64,000 nt of DNA from Aquabacterium sp. NJ1 (GTDB lineage: Bacteria; Pseudomonadota; Gammaproteobacteria; Burkholderiales; Burkholderiaceae_C): assembly GCF_000768065.1 (NCBI RefSeq), contig NZ_JRKM01000002.1, positions 1 through 64,000 of the forward strand, written 5' to 3'. Under the pieces are notes generated by a model, which saw nothing but the letters and a program-made list of their open reading frames with translations, did not search any database and was not told the DNA's origin. The translations under genes were made by a program, and so were the position numbers. Shown here in pieces: positions 24,601 to 32,568 of the stretch; within the stretch, counting starts at the first letter, position 1; every line of letters starts with the position of its first letter.

Positions 24601-26451
24601 GACCGCCAGAAGGCCCGCGACATCCGCGTGATCGTGGGCAACCCGCCCTACTCCGTGGGCCAAGATGACGCCGGTGACAACAACCAGAACCTTCGCTATG
24701 CGCGGCTGGATGGGCGGATTGCTGCCACTTATGTTGCGCATTCCACCGCGACCAACAAGAACAGCCTTTACGACTCCTACATCCGGGCTTTCCGCTGGGC
24801 CTCAGACCGTGTCAAGGACGAGGGCGTCATCTGCTTCGTCACCAATGGAGGCTGGGTTGATGGCAACACGATGGACGGCTTCCGTAAGACGCTCCAAGAC
24901 GAGTTTTCTGACGTGTATGTGTTCAACCTACGTGGCAACCAACGCACCAGTGGGGAGCTGTCACGCAAGGAGGGCGGCAAGGTGTTCGGTTCTGGCTCGC
25001 GTACTCCAGTCGCCGTCACGCTGCTGGTCAAGCGCAAGGGGCACACTGGCAATGCCAAGGTGCGTTACCACGACATCGGAGACTACCTGACACGCGAGCA
25101 GAAGCTGGACATCGTGTCTGACTTCGGTAGCCACAAAGCCATCCCTTGGAAATTACTCAAGCCGAACGAGCATCACGACTGGATCAATCAACGCAGCGGT
25201 GACTTCGGTGCTTTCATGGCGATCAACGACGAACCTGGTGCAATCTTTGCGATGCGTTCCCGTGGGGTGTCGACGGGCCGTGACTCATGGGCCTGCAACC
25301 TGAGCAAATCGGGAGTGACTGCCAACATGAAGCGCATGGTGGCCTTCTACAACGAGCAGGTGAAGGCCGTTGGCCAACGCTGCAAGGATGCCGGGAAGGA
25401 GGCTGACAAGACTGCCGCCGCTCTGGCCTCTCAAGACAGCAAGAAGATTAAGTGGAACCGAGGCCTGCTCAGTAGCTTGGCTCGCGCACGGGCCATCCAG
25501 TTCGACAAGAGCCGGGTACGCCTCTCTGCCTATCGCCCGTTCAACAAGGCGTGGGTGTACTTCGACCCGCTGCTGAACGACATGGTGTACCGGATGCCTG
25601 CGTTGTATCCGGAGGACGATTGCGACAACATCGCCATCTGTCTTCCTGGTACTGGCGAGGATCGCCCTTTCTCCGCTTTGGTGACGCGCAACCTCCCCAA
25701 TCTGCACCTGCTGCACGGTGGGCAGTGCTTCCCGCTGCATTGGTACGAAAAGGCCGGTGAGCAGTCGGCACAGGCAGGCCTGAGCTTTGACGAGCAGAAA
25801 GGCAAGGCCGAGGTCAACGGCTTTGTCAAACATGACGGTATCACCGACGAAGCGCTGGCCAACTTCCGCAAGCACTACAAGAACAAGGCTATCACCAAGG
25901 AAGCCATCTTCTACTATGTCTACGGCGTGCTGCACTCGCAGGAATATCGCGACCTGTACGGGGCCGATCTCAAGAAGGTGCTGCCGCGTATTCCGTTCAC
26001 GTCAGACTTCGCCGCTTTCGAGAAGGCTGGACGCGCTCTCGCCAAGCTGCACCTTGACTATGAGACGGTCGAGCCGTGGCCTGTCGCTGAAGAAGCCAAG
26101 GACAAGGGAGACCTTAACGACTTGGCCTATTACCGGGTCGAGAAGATGCGCTTCATGTCCAAGGGTGGGCGCGAGAAGGACAAGACGGCCATCGTGTTCA
26201 ACAGCCGCATCACGATCAAGGGCATCCCGCTTGAGGCCTACGAGTACGTGGTCAACGGAAAGAGTGCCGTCGAGTGGGTGATGGATCGCTACGAGGCCTC
26301 CACGGACAAGGACAGCGGCATCAAGAACGACCCCTACGAGTGGTGCAAGGAAGTCAACGACCCCGCCTATGTGCTGAACCTGCTCAAGCGCGTGATCCGC
26401 GTGAGCATGGAGACGGTCAAGATCGTTGGAGGACTGCCGTCGATACAGTGA
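21685..26451 (+). CDS. Type ISP restriction-modification enzyme (single chain)
   Basis: A 1588-residue polypeptide with the domain order of LlaGI/LlaBIII-type enzymes, also of similar length. N-terminal Mrr-like nuclease: DTGIDLVAKL ... CAIQCKF (about 61-83, the D-...-Q-x-K pattern). SF2 translocase: MACGTGKTYTSL (about 191) and CDEAHR (about 315). Gamma-class N6-adenine methyltransferase: DPFTGTGTFPV (about 879) and VGNPPYSVG (about 985). A C-terminal target-recognition region follows. All key residues are intact, so it should both methylate one strand of an asymmetric site and cut unmodified DNA after translocation. I start at 21685, the first Met after the terminator. Confidence 0.9.
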   Translation: MIRSILQQYRDESAFNRDLGDRFERLIRAYLKLDPQYVALFSDVWLWKDWPEREALGYKAPDTGIDLVAKLRDEEGYCAIQCKFYDSPIPLGDLGNFFTLSGKGGFTQRLIVATANLSKHAADALENQTIPVEMMTLEDLEASPIDWSHFSIEKPEHLRKLPKKGPRDHQREALANVLKGFKSSDRGKLIMACGTGKTYTSLIISEEMVRPGQYVLFLVPSIALLSQTLRAWTADAAVPLRCFAVCSDSKASRNEEDMRIYELAYPATTNATKLAKSLTETKDDSALTVIFSTYQSIDVVHQAQQKTGIEFDLVVCDEAHRTAGYTVPGEDPSAFIRVHDNAYLKGKKRLYMTATPRIYAEASKSKAEESNVQVFSMDDISTFGPEFHRLRFDEAVKRDLLSDYKVLVIAVDELHVSQVLNQRIGDRGDELKLDDAVKIVGCWNGLGKHAAIEDGNDFSVDPLPMRTAIAFAQSIKHSKLLTAEFERISNDLGDDIDYLPALEAKHVDGTMNVVERNQKLSWLKDNIAKDEALCRILTNARCLSEGVDVPALDAAIFLNPRDSVVDVVQSVGRVMRKDPAGRKKYGYVILPIGIRKDTSPEAALDDNKKYRVVWQVLNALRAHDDRLDKQFATIDLTGKGNGVVNVIGVGGGNDKTDNVPDQLGFNFDPVELGKWQDAMFAKIVHKCGNRRYWEDWAKDIADIADRHQMRIRALLDKPYSKGKKAFDEFLKGVRKNLNPSVSQNDAIEMLAQHIITKPVFDALFEGYAFTSKNPVSQSMQKIMDILEAQALDKEHETLEGFYASVRERASGITDPKGRQKIIVELYDKFFKTAFPRMVERLGIVYTPVEIVDFILHSADAALQEHFGIRLADKNVHILDPFTGTGTFPVRLIETGLIPPDKLTYKYRHELHANEIVLLAYYIAAINIEESFHRVTGQDYEPFPGIVLTDTFQMSEPQNGDIDEGLPENHERADRQKARDIRVIVGNPPYSVGQDDAGDNNQNLRYARLDGRIAATYVAHSTATNKNSLYDSYIRAFRWASDRVKDEGVICFVTNGGWVDGNTMDGFRKTLQDEFSDVYVFNLRGNQRTSGELSRKEGGKVFGSGSRTPVAVTLLVKRKGHTGNAKVRYHDIGDYLTREQKLDIVSDFGSHKAIPWKLLKPNEHHDWINQRSGDFGAFMAINDEPGAIFAMRSRGVSTGRDSWACNLSKSGVTANMKRMVAFYNEQVKAVGQRCKDAGKEADKTAAALASQDSKKIKWNRGLLSSLARARAIQFDKSRVRLSAYRPFNKAWVYFDPLLNDMVYRMPALYPEDDCDNIAICLPGTGEDRPFSALVTRNLPNLHLLHGGQCFPLHWYEKAGEQSAQAGLSFDEQKGKAEVNGFVKHDGITDEALANFRKHYKNKAITKEAIFYYVYGVLHSQEYRDLYGADLKKVLPRIPFTSDFAAFEKAGRALAKLHLDYETVEPWPVAEEAKDKGDLNDLAYYRVEKMRFMSKGGREKDKTAIVFNSRITIKGIPLEAYEYVVNGKSAVEWVMDRYEASTDKDSGIKNDPYEWCKEVNDPAYVLNLLKRVIRVSMETVKIVGGLPSIQ

Positions 26452-26473
26452 CGGCAGAAGGGAGAGAAGAACA

Positions 26474-27283
26474 ATGTCCGACCTGACCGCGTTCGAGGGG
26501 CGCAAGCTGGAAAAGCTGCTTGGCATGGGCAGCGGCTACGTGCTGAACTTTTCCGACCGCACCTACAGCGAATTCTTCATCGACTACCGCATTGACATCG
26601 ACGCGGCCCAGTACCGCACGGGCGGCGACTCCAAGGCCAAGCGGATGCGCACCTTCTGGGCTGTCGCACCGAACCACACAGTCGGCCGCGTGCTGGAAGG
26701 CCTGATCGCCTACGGAATCGACGAGCGCTGTCTGGGTGATAGCAGCCACGAGCTGATCGACGCCTGCCGCGTGATCGCGCAGCGCTTGCTCGCCGATCAG
26801 CCGGTGGCCGAGCTGGACTCGCTGACGGCCAATTCCGATGACCGCGACTTCGAGGTGGTTGCCGAGCACGTCCGCGAAGCCATCGAGAAGAACCAGCCCG
26901 AGGGCGCGCTGGATCGCCTGCACACGTTCGTCATCAAGTTCATCCGCATCGCCTGCGAGCCGCACGGCATCGAGGTGAACCGGGACAAGGCCCTGCACAG
27001 CATCTTCGGCGAGTACGTCAAGGCGCTACGTGAGGGTGGCCACCTTGAATCGCAGATGGCCGAGCGCATCCTAAAGTCCAGTATCTCAGTGCTGGAATCC
27101 TTCAATGATGTGCGAAACAACAAGAGCCTCGCTCACGACAATCCTATCTTGAACTATGAAGAGAGCCTTCTGATCTTTAACCACGTTGCTGCGTCGATCC
27201 GATTCATCAAGGCTCTGGAGCTGAAGATCAAGGCGAAGGCTAATGCCAAATCGGCAACTTGGGATGATGACGTGCCGTTCTAG
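26474..27283 (+). CDS. Abortive-infection-like (Abi C-terminal domain) protein
   Basis: 269 residues, 22 bases after the type ISP gene and likely cotranscribed. The C-terminal part (FNDVRNNKSLAHDNPILNYE, then FNHVAASIRFIKALE) matches the Abi_C-type domain of proteins annotated as abortive infection family, with the RNNxSLAH motif. The N-terminal half is unassigned. Probably part of the same defence cassette; whether it is a toxin, a regulator or an accessory of the restriction enzyme cannot be told from sequence. Start at 26474, preceded by a purine-rich GGAGAGAAG. Confidence 0.75.
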   Translation: MSDLTAFEGRKLEKLLGMGSGYVLNFSDRTYSEFFIDYRIDIDAAQYRTGGDSKAKRMRTFWAVAPNHTVGRVLEGLIAYGIDERCLGDSSHELIDACRVIAQRLLADQPVAELDSLTANSDDRDFEVVAEHVREAIEKNQPEGALDRLHTFVIKFIRIACEPHGIEVNRDKALHSIFGEYVKALREGGHLESQMAERILKSSISVLESFNDVRNNKSLAHDNPILNYEESLLIFNHVAASIRFIKALELKIKAKANAKSATWDDDVPF

Positions 27284-27547
27284 TTATGGCTCGAAGTCAG
27301 AGTCTCGCTCTGGCTCGGCGCCTTCTTGCTCCGACTTCAACGTTGCCTTGAGAGCATTTGCCCAGGCATACACTTGGTCGATGTTGCCCGTGAATGAGTG
27401 GCTGAAAACCTTCACTGTTAATAGTCGGTCGGCTCCTTGCGTCACGATCACGTTTGCTCCGAGGATTTCCAGCTGGAAGGCTATGCCGTTGGCAATCTCA
27501 GCCAAATCTAGATCAGAGTACCTGGGAACTTGTTTGGAGTCATTCAT
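27284..27547 (-). CDS. Hypothetical protein (87 aa)
   Basis: Converges tail to tail with the Abi-like gene, with no gap. Small soluble protein beginning MNDSKQVPRYSDLDLAEIAN, beta-rich in the middle (ANVIVTQGADRLLTVKVF). No family recognised. Its start overlaps the end of the next gene upstream (27540-28001), so it probably belongs to the LPP20 transcript. Confidence 0.6.
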   Translation of the reverse strand: MNDSKQVPRYSDLDLAEIANGIAFQLEILGANVIVTQGADRLLTVKVFSHSFTGNIDQVYAWANALKATLKSEQEGAEPERDSDFEP

Positions 27548-28001
27548 GGTCGGGGTAGTTGGTGATGAGCACGCATGCGGTTCGCCTGGAACCTGTCTTT
27601 ATGAGGTCTGAGTACTTGGCAGTTTTTCTGGGGAGTAGAGCAACTGATCGTTCTTCCTGAGTTGTCTCCAATTGATTGCCTTGGAGTGACTCTTGCCCTC
27701 TTACGGTGATGTCTTGTCGCCTGGCGAGCGATGCCATGGCATGCATGTTCGCCATCTTTGTGAGAGCGTCCGTGGTGATGGAACCGCTGGCACAGCCGAT
27801 TGCGGTATCGGGCGAGACATCAGGCAACTCTGACGCGGTGTCCGCCGCGAGGCGCCAATCAATCGGCTTCATTCTCAGGCTGCTGGCCAAGGCCTGCAGA
27901 TCCGAAGCCTCCACCAAGCTTGACGCCTCATCTGAGGAGATCTGCTGAGATGCCGTGAGCCCAGCGATCAGCAGCCCAATGAGGGTAGCTGCAGGCGTCA
28001 A
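27540..28001 (-). CDS. Exported hypothetical protein with TTG start
   Basis: A 153-residue frame starting at a TTG that overlaps the stop of the LPP20-like gene (TTGA). The N-terminus (TPAATLIGLLIAGLTASQQI) looks like a signal peptide. The rest is helical with one Cys in GCASGS and one near the C-terminus. Overlap on both sides argues for a coupled operon 28693-27284. Family unknown. Confidence 0.6.
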   Translation of the reverse strand: MTPAATLIGLLIAGLTASQQISSDEASSLVEASDLQALASSLRMKPIDWRLAADTASELPDVSPDTAIGCASGSITTDALTKMANMHAMASLARRQDITVRGQESLQGNQLETTQEERSVALLPRKTAKYSDLIKTGSRRTACVLITNYPDHE

Positions 28002-28693
28002 TTGCCGCTCTCTGCTGCGCTGGAGGCTGTTGCTGGTACCGATGCCGTCAGAGTGGCCGTTTGGGCTTCCCTGGCCTCTTTGGCGCGTTGCGCCTGGCGC
28101 TCAGACACTCGGCGCTCCAAGTCGCTGAAGGCGGCTGCGATCTTGGCGTCATGCGCTTGTGCTTTTTGCTGCTGCAGTACGCGATTGAATTCGGTGTAAG
28201 GCAGCTTGACCAGCACGAAGGTGTTGAATTCCCCACCGATGGACTTGACGTCTTGCTTGATGGTTTCCAGACCCACTACGGGGACTTGTGTGACCAGCTT
28301 GTCAATTAGCTCGGTGTATTGCTGTGTCAGTGCCCCGCCCTGCTCTTGGTTGTAGCTGCGCTCGCTGCCAGACAGCTCTTGGTTGTAGAGCTTGGCCAGG
28401 CCGAACTCGCCATCCAGCATGGCCTTGCGCATGGATGTACGCAGATCGCTGGACTTGCCAATACCCACTGCGTAAACGCCAGAGGCATCGGGGATGGGGG
28501 CTTGAAGCGCCCACCTCGGGACTTGTTCAAGCAGTGCCTCGTTCTGCGTCTGTTTTTTCGCGGCAAGATCCGCCGAGGCCTGGCTCCGTACCTCTTCGGC
28601 TTTGGCCCTGTCACGGGCTACTTGCTCCATCGTCGGAGACGATGCGCATGCGGACATAAGCAGGGGGATGGATAGCAAGGCAGCACGTTTCAT
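27998..28693 (-). CDS. LPP20-family lipoprotein
   Basis: 231 residues with a classic lipoprotein signal (MKRAALLSIPLLMSAC; lipobox LMSAC). The middle PRWALQAPIPDASGVYAVGI then SSDLRTSMRKAMLDGEFGLA is the LPP20 pattern (Pfam LPP20, as in FlgP and curli-neighbour lipoproteins). A coiled-coil, Ala- and Gln-rich tail follows. Start at 28693 with AGGAG 6 bases upstream. First gene of a three-gene overlapping operon under the palindrome promoter at 28727-28755. Confidence 0.8.
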   Translation of the reverse strand: MKRAALLSIPLLMSACASSPTMEQVARDRAKAEEVRSQASADLAAKKQTQNEALLEQVPRWALQAPIPDASGVYAVGIGKSSDLRTSMRKAMLDGEFGLAKLYNQELSGSERSYNQEQGGALTQQYTELIDKLVTQVPVVGLETIKQDVKSIGGEFNTFVLVKLPYTEFNRVLQQQKAQAHDAKIAAAFSDLERRVSERQAQRAKEAREAQTATLTASVPATASSAAESGN

Positions 28694-28726
28694 GAGGCTC
28701 TCCTGGACATGGGTTGCGTTCCGCGC

Positions 28727-28755
28727 AGTTTGGTGCACAGGTGCACCGGAATCAA
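28727..28755 (-). promoter_or_regulatory. Promoter with perfect operator for the LPP20 operon
   Basis: On the minus strand: TTGATT (28755-28750), 17-base spacer, CAAACT (28732-28727). The palindrome GGTGCAC-AG-GTGCACC at 28732-28747 fills the spacer. Identical in design to 32222-32250 and 34108-34137. Confidence 0.7.
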
Positions 28756-28840
28756 CAGCCCGGTATCACTTACCCCCATTTTCTGTGGATAACGACCGGG
28801 CTTGAGTGCTGAAAGTTGTTCGCTGACAACCCTTTAGACT

Positions 28841-28865
28841 GGGTTGCCCGATTTTTAAGCAACCC
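28841..28865. repeat. Inverted repeat between LPP20 promoter and S49 peptidase gene
   Basis: GGGTTGC (28841-28847) and GCAACCC (28859-28865) form a 7-base stem with an 11-base, T-rich loop just after the S49 gene's 3' end. Possibly its terminator; not a textbook one. Confidence 0.4.
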
Positions 28866-28875
28866 TTGCTGAAAG

Positions 28876-29937
28876 TCAGCGAAGAGTGACGCTGGACTCC
28901 GCTGTCGGGTTTGGTGCTGACATCACACTGCGGATCAGCTGGGTGATCCACGAGGCTGCGTGCAGGCCTTCAAAGCCGTCAGAGCCAGGCCCAAAGTCGT
29001 GAGCGGGAAGCTTCCATTTGCGCTCGATCACGTCATCAATCGTGCCCAGCTCATCAATGACGCCAAGTGCCAGTGCCTCGTTGCCGCCCCATGCTTCACC
29101 AGTGGCGTATTGAACACCGGGCTTGAGCGTCTTGCGGAGGGAGCGAAGCTCGTCGCTGAACTCCTTGCCCATTGTGTTGACCAGCTGCTGGGCTTTGTCG
29201 TTTGCCTGGTCCGTCATCGGAAGGTAGGGGTTGAGCATGGCTTTCAGCGGACCTGAGGCGTACACGCGTTGGGCCACGTCCACCTTCTCCAGTGCCTTGT
29301 GAAAGTCCCAGGTGGCCATGACGGCGCCAATCGATCCGACCAGTGAGTACTTGCCTGCGTAGATTCGATCCGTGTGCATCGCGATCATGTACGCAGCTGA
29401 CATGCCCCCGTTACCGATCACTGACACGATGGGCTTGGGATGCTGCTTTTTCAATGTCGCTATGGCATTGGTGATCCGTTCCGACTCGACAGGGGCTCCA
29501 CCGCTGCTGTCGATTGCCAGGACCACGGCCTTGATCTTGTCGGACTCGAATGCAGCCTTTAGCGCGGGGATAACCTGCGCCGCAGATGCGGTGCGTGAGC
29601 CAGGCGCGATATCGCCTTCAATTCGCACCACACCTACTGCGTCTGCAGGAGTGAACCACCGGCTCCCATTCATGTAGATCAGGCCACAGAGGTAGACCAG
29701 GAATGGCAGGCCGAAAATCATGAAGTAGATGCTGGCCTTGAGGATTCGAGATCTGCGCTCGGCTCCTCGGTCACGCAAGAGCGCGGCGACCAGGCCTTGG
29801 AGTGTCGTCTGGAGATCTGCGCCCGAAGAGGCGTGTGCCCCAACGGCCAATTCCACCGGATCTGTATCCCTCTGTCGGCGAAACAGTCGTGACCAGATGG
29901 ACGTGCGCGGCTCTTGTGTGTCGGTTGGCTGGGTCAT
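28876..29937 (-). CDS. S49 family signal peptide peptidase (SppA/SohB-like)
   Basis: 353 residues. A cytoplasmic N-terminal part (about 75 residues), one membrane span (ASIYFMIFGLPFLVYLCGLI), then a periplasmic ClpP-fold protease domain. Nucleophile Ser lies in GNGGMSAAYMI (about 177) and the general-base Lys is probably in YASGPLKAML. Such enzymes cut membrane-embedded or leftover signal peptides. On this element it sits inside the envelope block, so processing of the neighbouring exported proteins is possible (inference). I start at the ATG at 29937 (GAGGTGCAAC in front). Confidence 0.85.
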   Translation of the reverse strand: MTQPTDTQEPRTSIWSRLFRRQRDTDPVELAVGAHASSGADLQTTLQGLVAALLRDRGAERRSRILKASIYFMIFGLPFLVYLCGLIYMNGSRWFTPADAVGVVRIEGDIAPGSRTASAAQVIPALKAAFESDKIKAVVLAIDSSGGAPVESERITNAIATLKKQHPKPIVSVIGNGGMSAAYMIAMHTDRIYAGKYSLVGSIGAVMATWDFHKALEKVDVAQRVYASGPLKAMLNPYLPMTDQANDKAQQLVNTMGKEFSDELRSLRKTLKPGVQYATGEAWGGNEALALGVIDELGTIDDVIERKWKLPAHDFGPGSDGFEGLHAASWITQLIRSVMSAPNPTAESSVTLR

Positions 29938-30136
29938 GTTGCACCTCGAAGGATGGAATGAATGAAGGATGGGCAGATCGATGATCTGCCCTGCTTCCAA
30001 CTTCTGACTTCCGACCTTCCAGGGTGACGACGCCCAAACTGCGGTGCGCTACCAAAGCCCACCGCTGGATATTGCCCCTGGGAACTATTTTGGCACTCTC
30101 ATAAAAGAGGTGGAAATGCCCATTACTTACAAGGTA

Positions 30137-30427
30137 TCAGTGCTTTTGCCGCTTGACCATCCAACCAGGTGTATTCGAGCCTGGTCGAGTGAAGATCAGG
30201 CGGTAGGCAGAAAAAGCGAAGAAAATCATTGCCCCTACTCGCAGCATTAAAGCACCTAAGGCTAAGCCGAAGAACATCGCATCGTGAGGCGCATTGCCCG
30301 AGGCATTCAGGTCGTGCGTGATGCCCGCGCCAAGCAGGTAGGCCAACGACGGGGTCAGGAGAAGCGTCACGAAGGCCGTGACTGACCAGCTGGCAAGTGG
30401 AGCGATGGCCGGTGAAGTAGTTTTCAT
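30137..30427 (-). CDS. Small membrane protein (96 aa)
   Basis: Two hydrophobic segments (SVTAFVTLLLTPSLAYLLGA and AMFFGLALGALMLRVGAMIF) with a basic C-terminus. The start overlaps the stop of the upstream gene (ATGA). Unknown family; part of a run of three small membrane protein genes. Confidence 0.6.
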   Translation of the reverse strand: MKTTSPAIAPLASWSVTAFVTLLLTPSLAYLLGAGITHDLNASGNAPHDAMFFGLALGALMLRVGAMIFFAFSAYRLIFTRPGSNTPGWMVKRQKH

Positions 30428-30792
30428 GATCTCGTTCCCGCCTGGGGGGGCGTTACTCTGAACTTCTTGTTGGCATAGAGATTGACAAGTAGCTTGTCGA
30501 TGCCGAACCCTACAAAGGCGCCGACGATGATGAGAGTAAAGCCGATCAGGCCTGCGCTGAGAGGAACGGCAGAGCCCTCATAGGCCATGGCAGCGAACTG
30601 CTCATACGGCACGTACGTCTGCGTGCCATTTGAAGCTTCTACCTTGTAGTCCCCTGTCATGAAGTCCCTGCTGACCCGACCTTCGAGTACCTCCCCACCC
30701 TTTGTATAGAAGTGGGCATGTTCAACGACTTGGAGGCGCGACGCGGTGATGAACGCGCAAAGAATGATGATGATCATGGCTAAGAAGCGCAT
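30424..30792 (-). CDS. Membrane protein with beta-rich central part (122 aa)
   Basis: An N-terminal membrane helix (MRFLAMIIIILCAFITASRL) and a second at about residues 78-100 (AGLIGFTLIIVGAFVGFGI) flank a soluble part with FYTKGGEVLEGRVSRDFMTG. Unknown family; overlaps the next gene. Confidence 0.6.
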   Translation of the reverse strand: MRFLAMIIIILCAFITASRLQVVEHAHFYTKGGEVLEGRVSRDFMTGDYKVEASNGTQTYVPYEQFAAMAYEGSAVPLSAGLIGFTLIIVGAFVGFGIDKLLVNLYANKKFRVTPPQAGTRS

Positions 30793-30822
30793 GGCATTGG
30801 TCCCCTTAATCTGGTCACTTTC

Positions 30823-31251
30823 TCAACGGCGCAGCAGTTTGGCCCTGAACGGTTCATGCCGCTTCTTGGCTTCTCGCATTGCCAACATGGCCTGAGCGGC
30901 CAGCATCCGGTCCACATGGGTTTGAACTTTTGTGACCCAGAAGAACGAACCAAATAGCAAGACAGCAAGAGAGGTGCTGAACAGGTATGCGATCATCTTG
31001 GCGTACTCGGTCTTGTTTCTGCTCAATAGCTCAACCTTACTTGTCAGGTACTTTTGCATCGCAGCTTGTGTGGCCGATACTTGCTTGCTGGACTCAATTT
31101 CCACCAACTTTGCCTGAGCATCTAGCGTGTCGTGAAGATAACGCTCGTAGTTCTCAACAAATAGGTATGCCGAGGCCAGAATTCCGGCAAGCCCGAAAAT
31201 CGCGAGGAACTTCCATAGGCTGTCTGTTGGGATTTGAAGCTTCTCCAGCAT
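30823..31251 (-). CDS. Two-span membrane protein with coiled coil (142 aa)
   Basis: Membrane helices near residues 14-32 and 93-110 (IAYLFSTSLAVLLFGSFFWV) enclose a helical segment (residues 35-85) rich in Gln, Lys and Glu. The topology is reminiscent of small sensor or scaffold proteins, but no domain is recognised. It follows the CsgG-like gene on the same strand after 92 bases. Confidence 0.6.
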   Translation of the reverse strand: MLEKLQIPTDSLWKFLAIFGLAGILASAYLFVENYERYLHDTLDAQAKLVEIESSKQVSATQAAMQKYLTSKVELLSRNKTEYAKMIAYLFSTSLAVLLFGSFFWVTKVQTHVDRMLAAQAMLAMREAKKRHEPFRAKLLRR

Positions 31252-31343
31252 GCAGGTTCATCCCTTTTGATGGCGCTTGTAGCTTGGTCAGCTGACTACC
31301 GACCGTGGGGCAAAGCTAAACATTCGGACTTAACCCCGAAGAT

Positions 31344-32141
31344 TCACTTCTTCGCGTCGGCAACCGTTGGCATCACCATCTGCACGTCCGTCACGCCCTT
31401 TGCTGACACCACGGTCTTCGACGTGTATGACGCCACCCGAGTCAAGACGTCACGTACTACGTCTTCCATCGGCGTTCCCTTGATGGACGACATGCCACCC
31501 AGCGCGCCCATGCCAGGACCGAAGGCAGCGGCGCCCCAGCTGGTGCTCGACGTTTCGTTGTTGCCGGTGAAAGTTTTGGCTTCCATCACCTTGGCCTTGC
31601 TGACGTCAATCACCTTGATATCCATGCCCAGTTCGGCCTGGCGTGTCGTTGTGGAAATGGATCCCAGAATGGGAATGAAGCCGCCCGCGAATTGCTTCTT
31701 CTCGGTGCTCATCGAGATGGAGGTGATGGCCCCGGTGATCATGTACTCGGCCTGCTGGACTTCGACGGTCTTCCCAACCAGCGCCATTTCCTTCTTCAGC
31801 TCCTCCAGCGCTTCGCGCTCCTGGATCTCGAAGCACCCAGTTTCTTTGAGGACAGTGGTCAGCATTGCTGTCATGCCATCGCCAATGCCAGGGAACGTGG
31901 ACGAAGAGCTGCCCGAGGCCAGCTGTGCCAGCGCCATGAGGCCGCTTGCCCGAGGGTCTTGTGTAGGAGCTTGGCAGGACGACGACTTGCATGTCACCTG
32001 GCCAACCATGACCGTGGCCACAGGCTTGCTGCACTTGGGCAGCGCGTAGTCCTTCTCGTTTGTGACGGTGGTCGATTCAGCGGCAAAAGAAGCTGCAGCG
32101 AAGCACGCCAGTGCGCATGCAGTGATGGTGCGGATTTGCAT
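31344..32141 (-). CDS. CsgG/HfaB-family outer-membrane assembly protein
   Basis: 265 residues with signal peptide (ITACALACFAAASFAAES). The central part (LKETGCFEIQEREALEELKK, then EYMITGAITSISMST) and the later RQAELGMDIKVIDVSKAKVM follow the CsgG/HfaB pattern of the curli secretion pore family. There is no lipobox Cys as in E. coli CsgG, so it may be soluble periplasmic. Start at 32141 (AAAGAGGG upstream). Driven by the operator-promoter at 32222-32250, right after HTH gene 3. CsgG plus LPP20-like genes is a recurring envelope pairing; no curlin gene is visible. Confidence 0.8.
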   Translation of the reverse strand: MQIRTITACALACFAAASFAAESTTVTNEKDYALPKCSKPVATVMVGQVTCKSSSCQAPTQDPRASGLMALAQLASGSSSSTFPGIGDGMTAMLTTVLKETGCFEIQEREALEELKKEMALVGKTVEVQQAEYMITGAITSISMSTEKKQFAGGFIPILGSISTTTRQAELGMDIKVIDVSKAKVMEAKTFTGNNETSSTSWGAAAFGPGMGALGGMSSIKGTPMEDVVRDVLTRVASYTSKTVVSAKGVTDVQMVMPTVADAKK

Positions 32142-32221
32142 GGATTCCCTCTTTGGTACGTCGTTCGTCAATGCGCCTCAAGTTGGCGCGATAGGCGTAA
32201 TTCTGCCCCGTTCCGGGGTGA

Positions 32222-32250
32222 ATGGTAGGTGCACTGGTGCACCGAGTCAA
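32222..32250 (-). promoter_or_regulatory. Promoter with perfect operator for the CsgG-like gene
   Basis: On the minus strand: TTGACT (32250-32245), 17-base spacer, TACCAT (32227-32222). The spacer holds GGTGCAC-TG-GTGCACC (32228-32243). The -35 begins two bases after the stop codon of HTH gene 3. Confidence 0.7.
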
Positions 32251-32252
32251 GA

Positions 32253-32498
32253 TTATGTGCCCTTGTGCCCGAATACCTTCTCCGCATGCTTAAGGTAGGC
32301 CGGATCGAGCGGCCTCCAACGCATGGATTCAGGATCAGCCAGCCAGGCCTTGAACGCTGAAAGGCTGATCGGCCTTAGCTGCCCTTCATTGAATGCCTCC
32401 AGCGCCTTCGACTGTGAAAGGCCTGAGCCTTCGACCAGCGTGCGAAGCCGCGCATTGGTCGAGGTGTTAGCGGGGGGCTTTTTCGAGTCTTTGGTCAT
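32253..32498 (-). CDS. Small HTH regulator 3 of the paralog set
   Basis: 81 residues; TNARLRTLVEGSGLSQSKAL is almost the same as in the 19690 paralog, followed by ISLSAFKAWL and LKHAEKV. Likely Xre-like DNA-binding fold. I start at the ATG at 32498; the open frame continues upstream without a better start. As with its two paralogs, the gene ends right next to a palindrome promoter (32250-32222). Confidence 0.7.
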   Translation of the reverse strand: MTKDSKKPPANTSTNARLRTLVEGSGLSQSKALEAFNEGQLRPISLSAFKAWLADPESMRWRPLDPAYLKHAEKVFGHKGT

Positions 32499-32568
32499 TC
32501 CCGAATAATACCCAGTAGGGATCCCCGGCTTGATTCGAGTCAGGTAGCTCTGCGAAGCATCTCGACGC

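Noticed and set aside
23392..24741. Long minus-strand open frame (449 codons) opposite the type ISP gene
   Set aside because: Antisense shadow of the methyltransferase and helicase regions; no start signal or domain.
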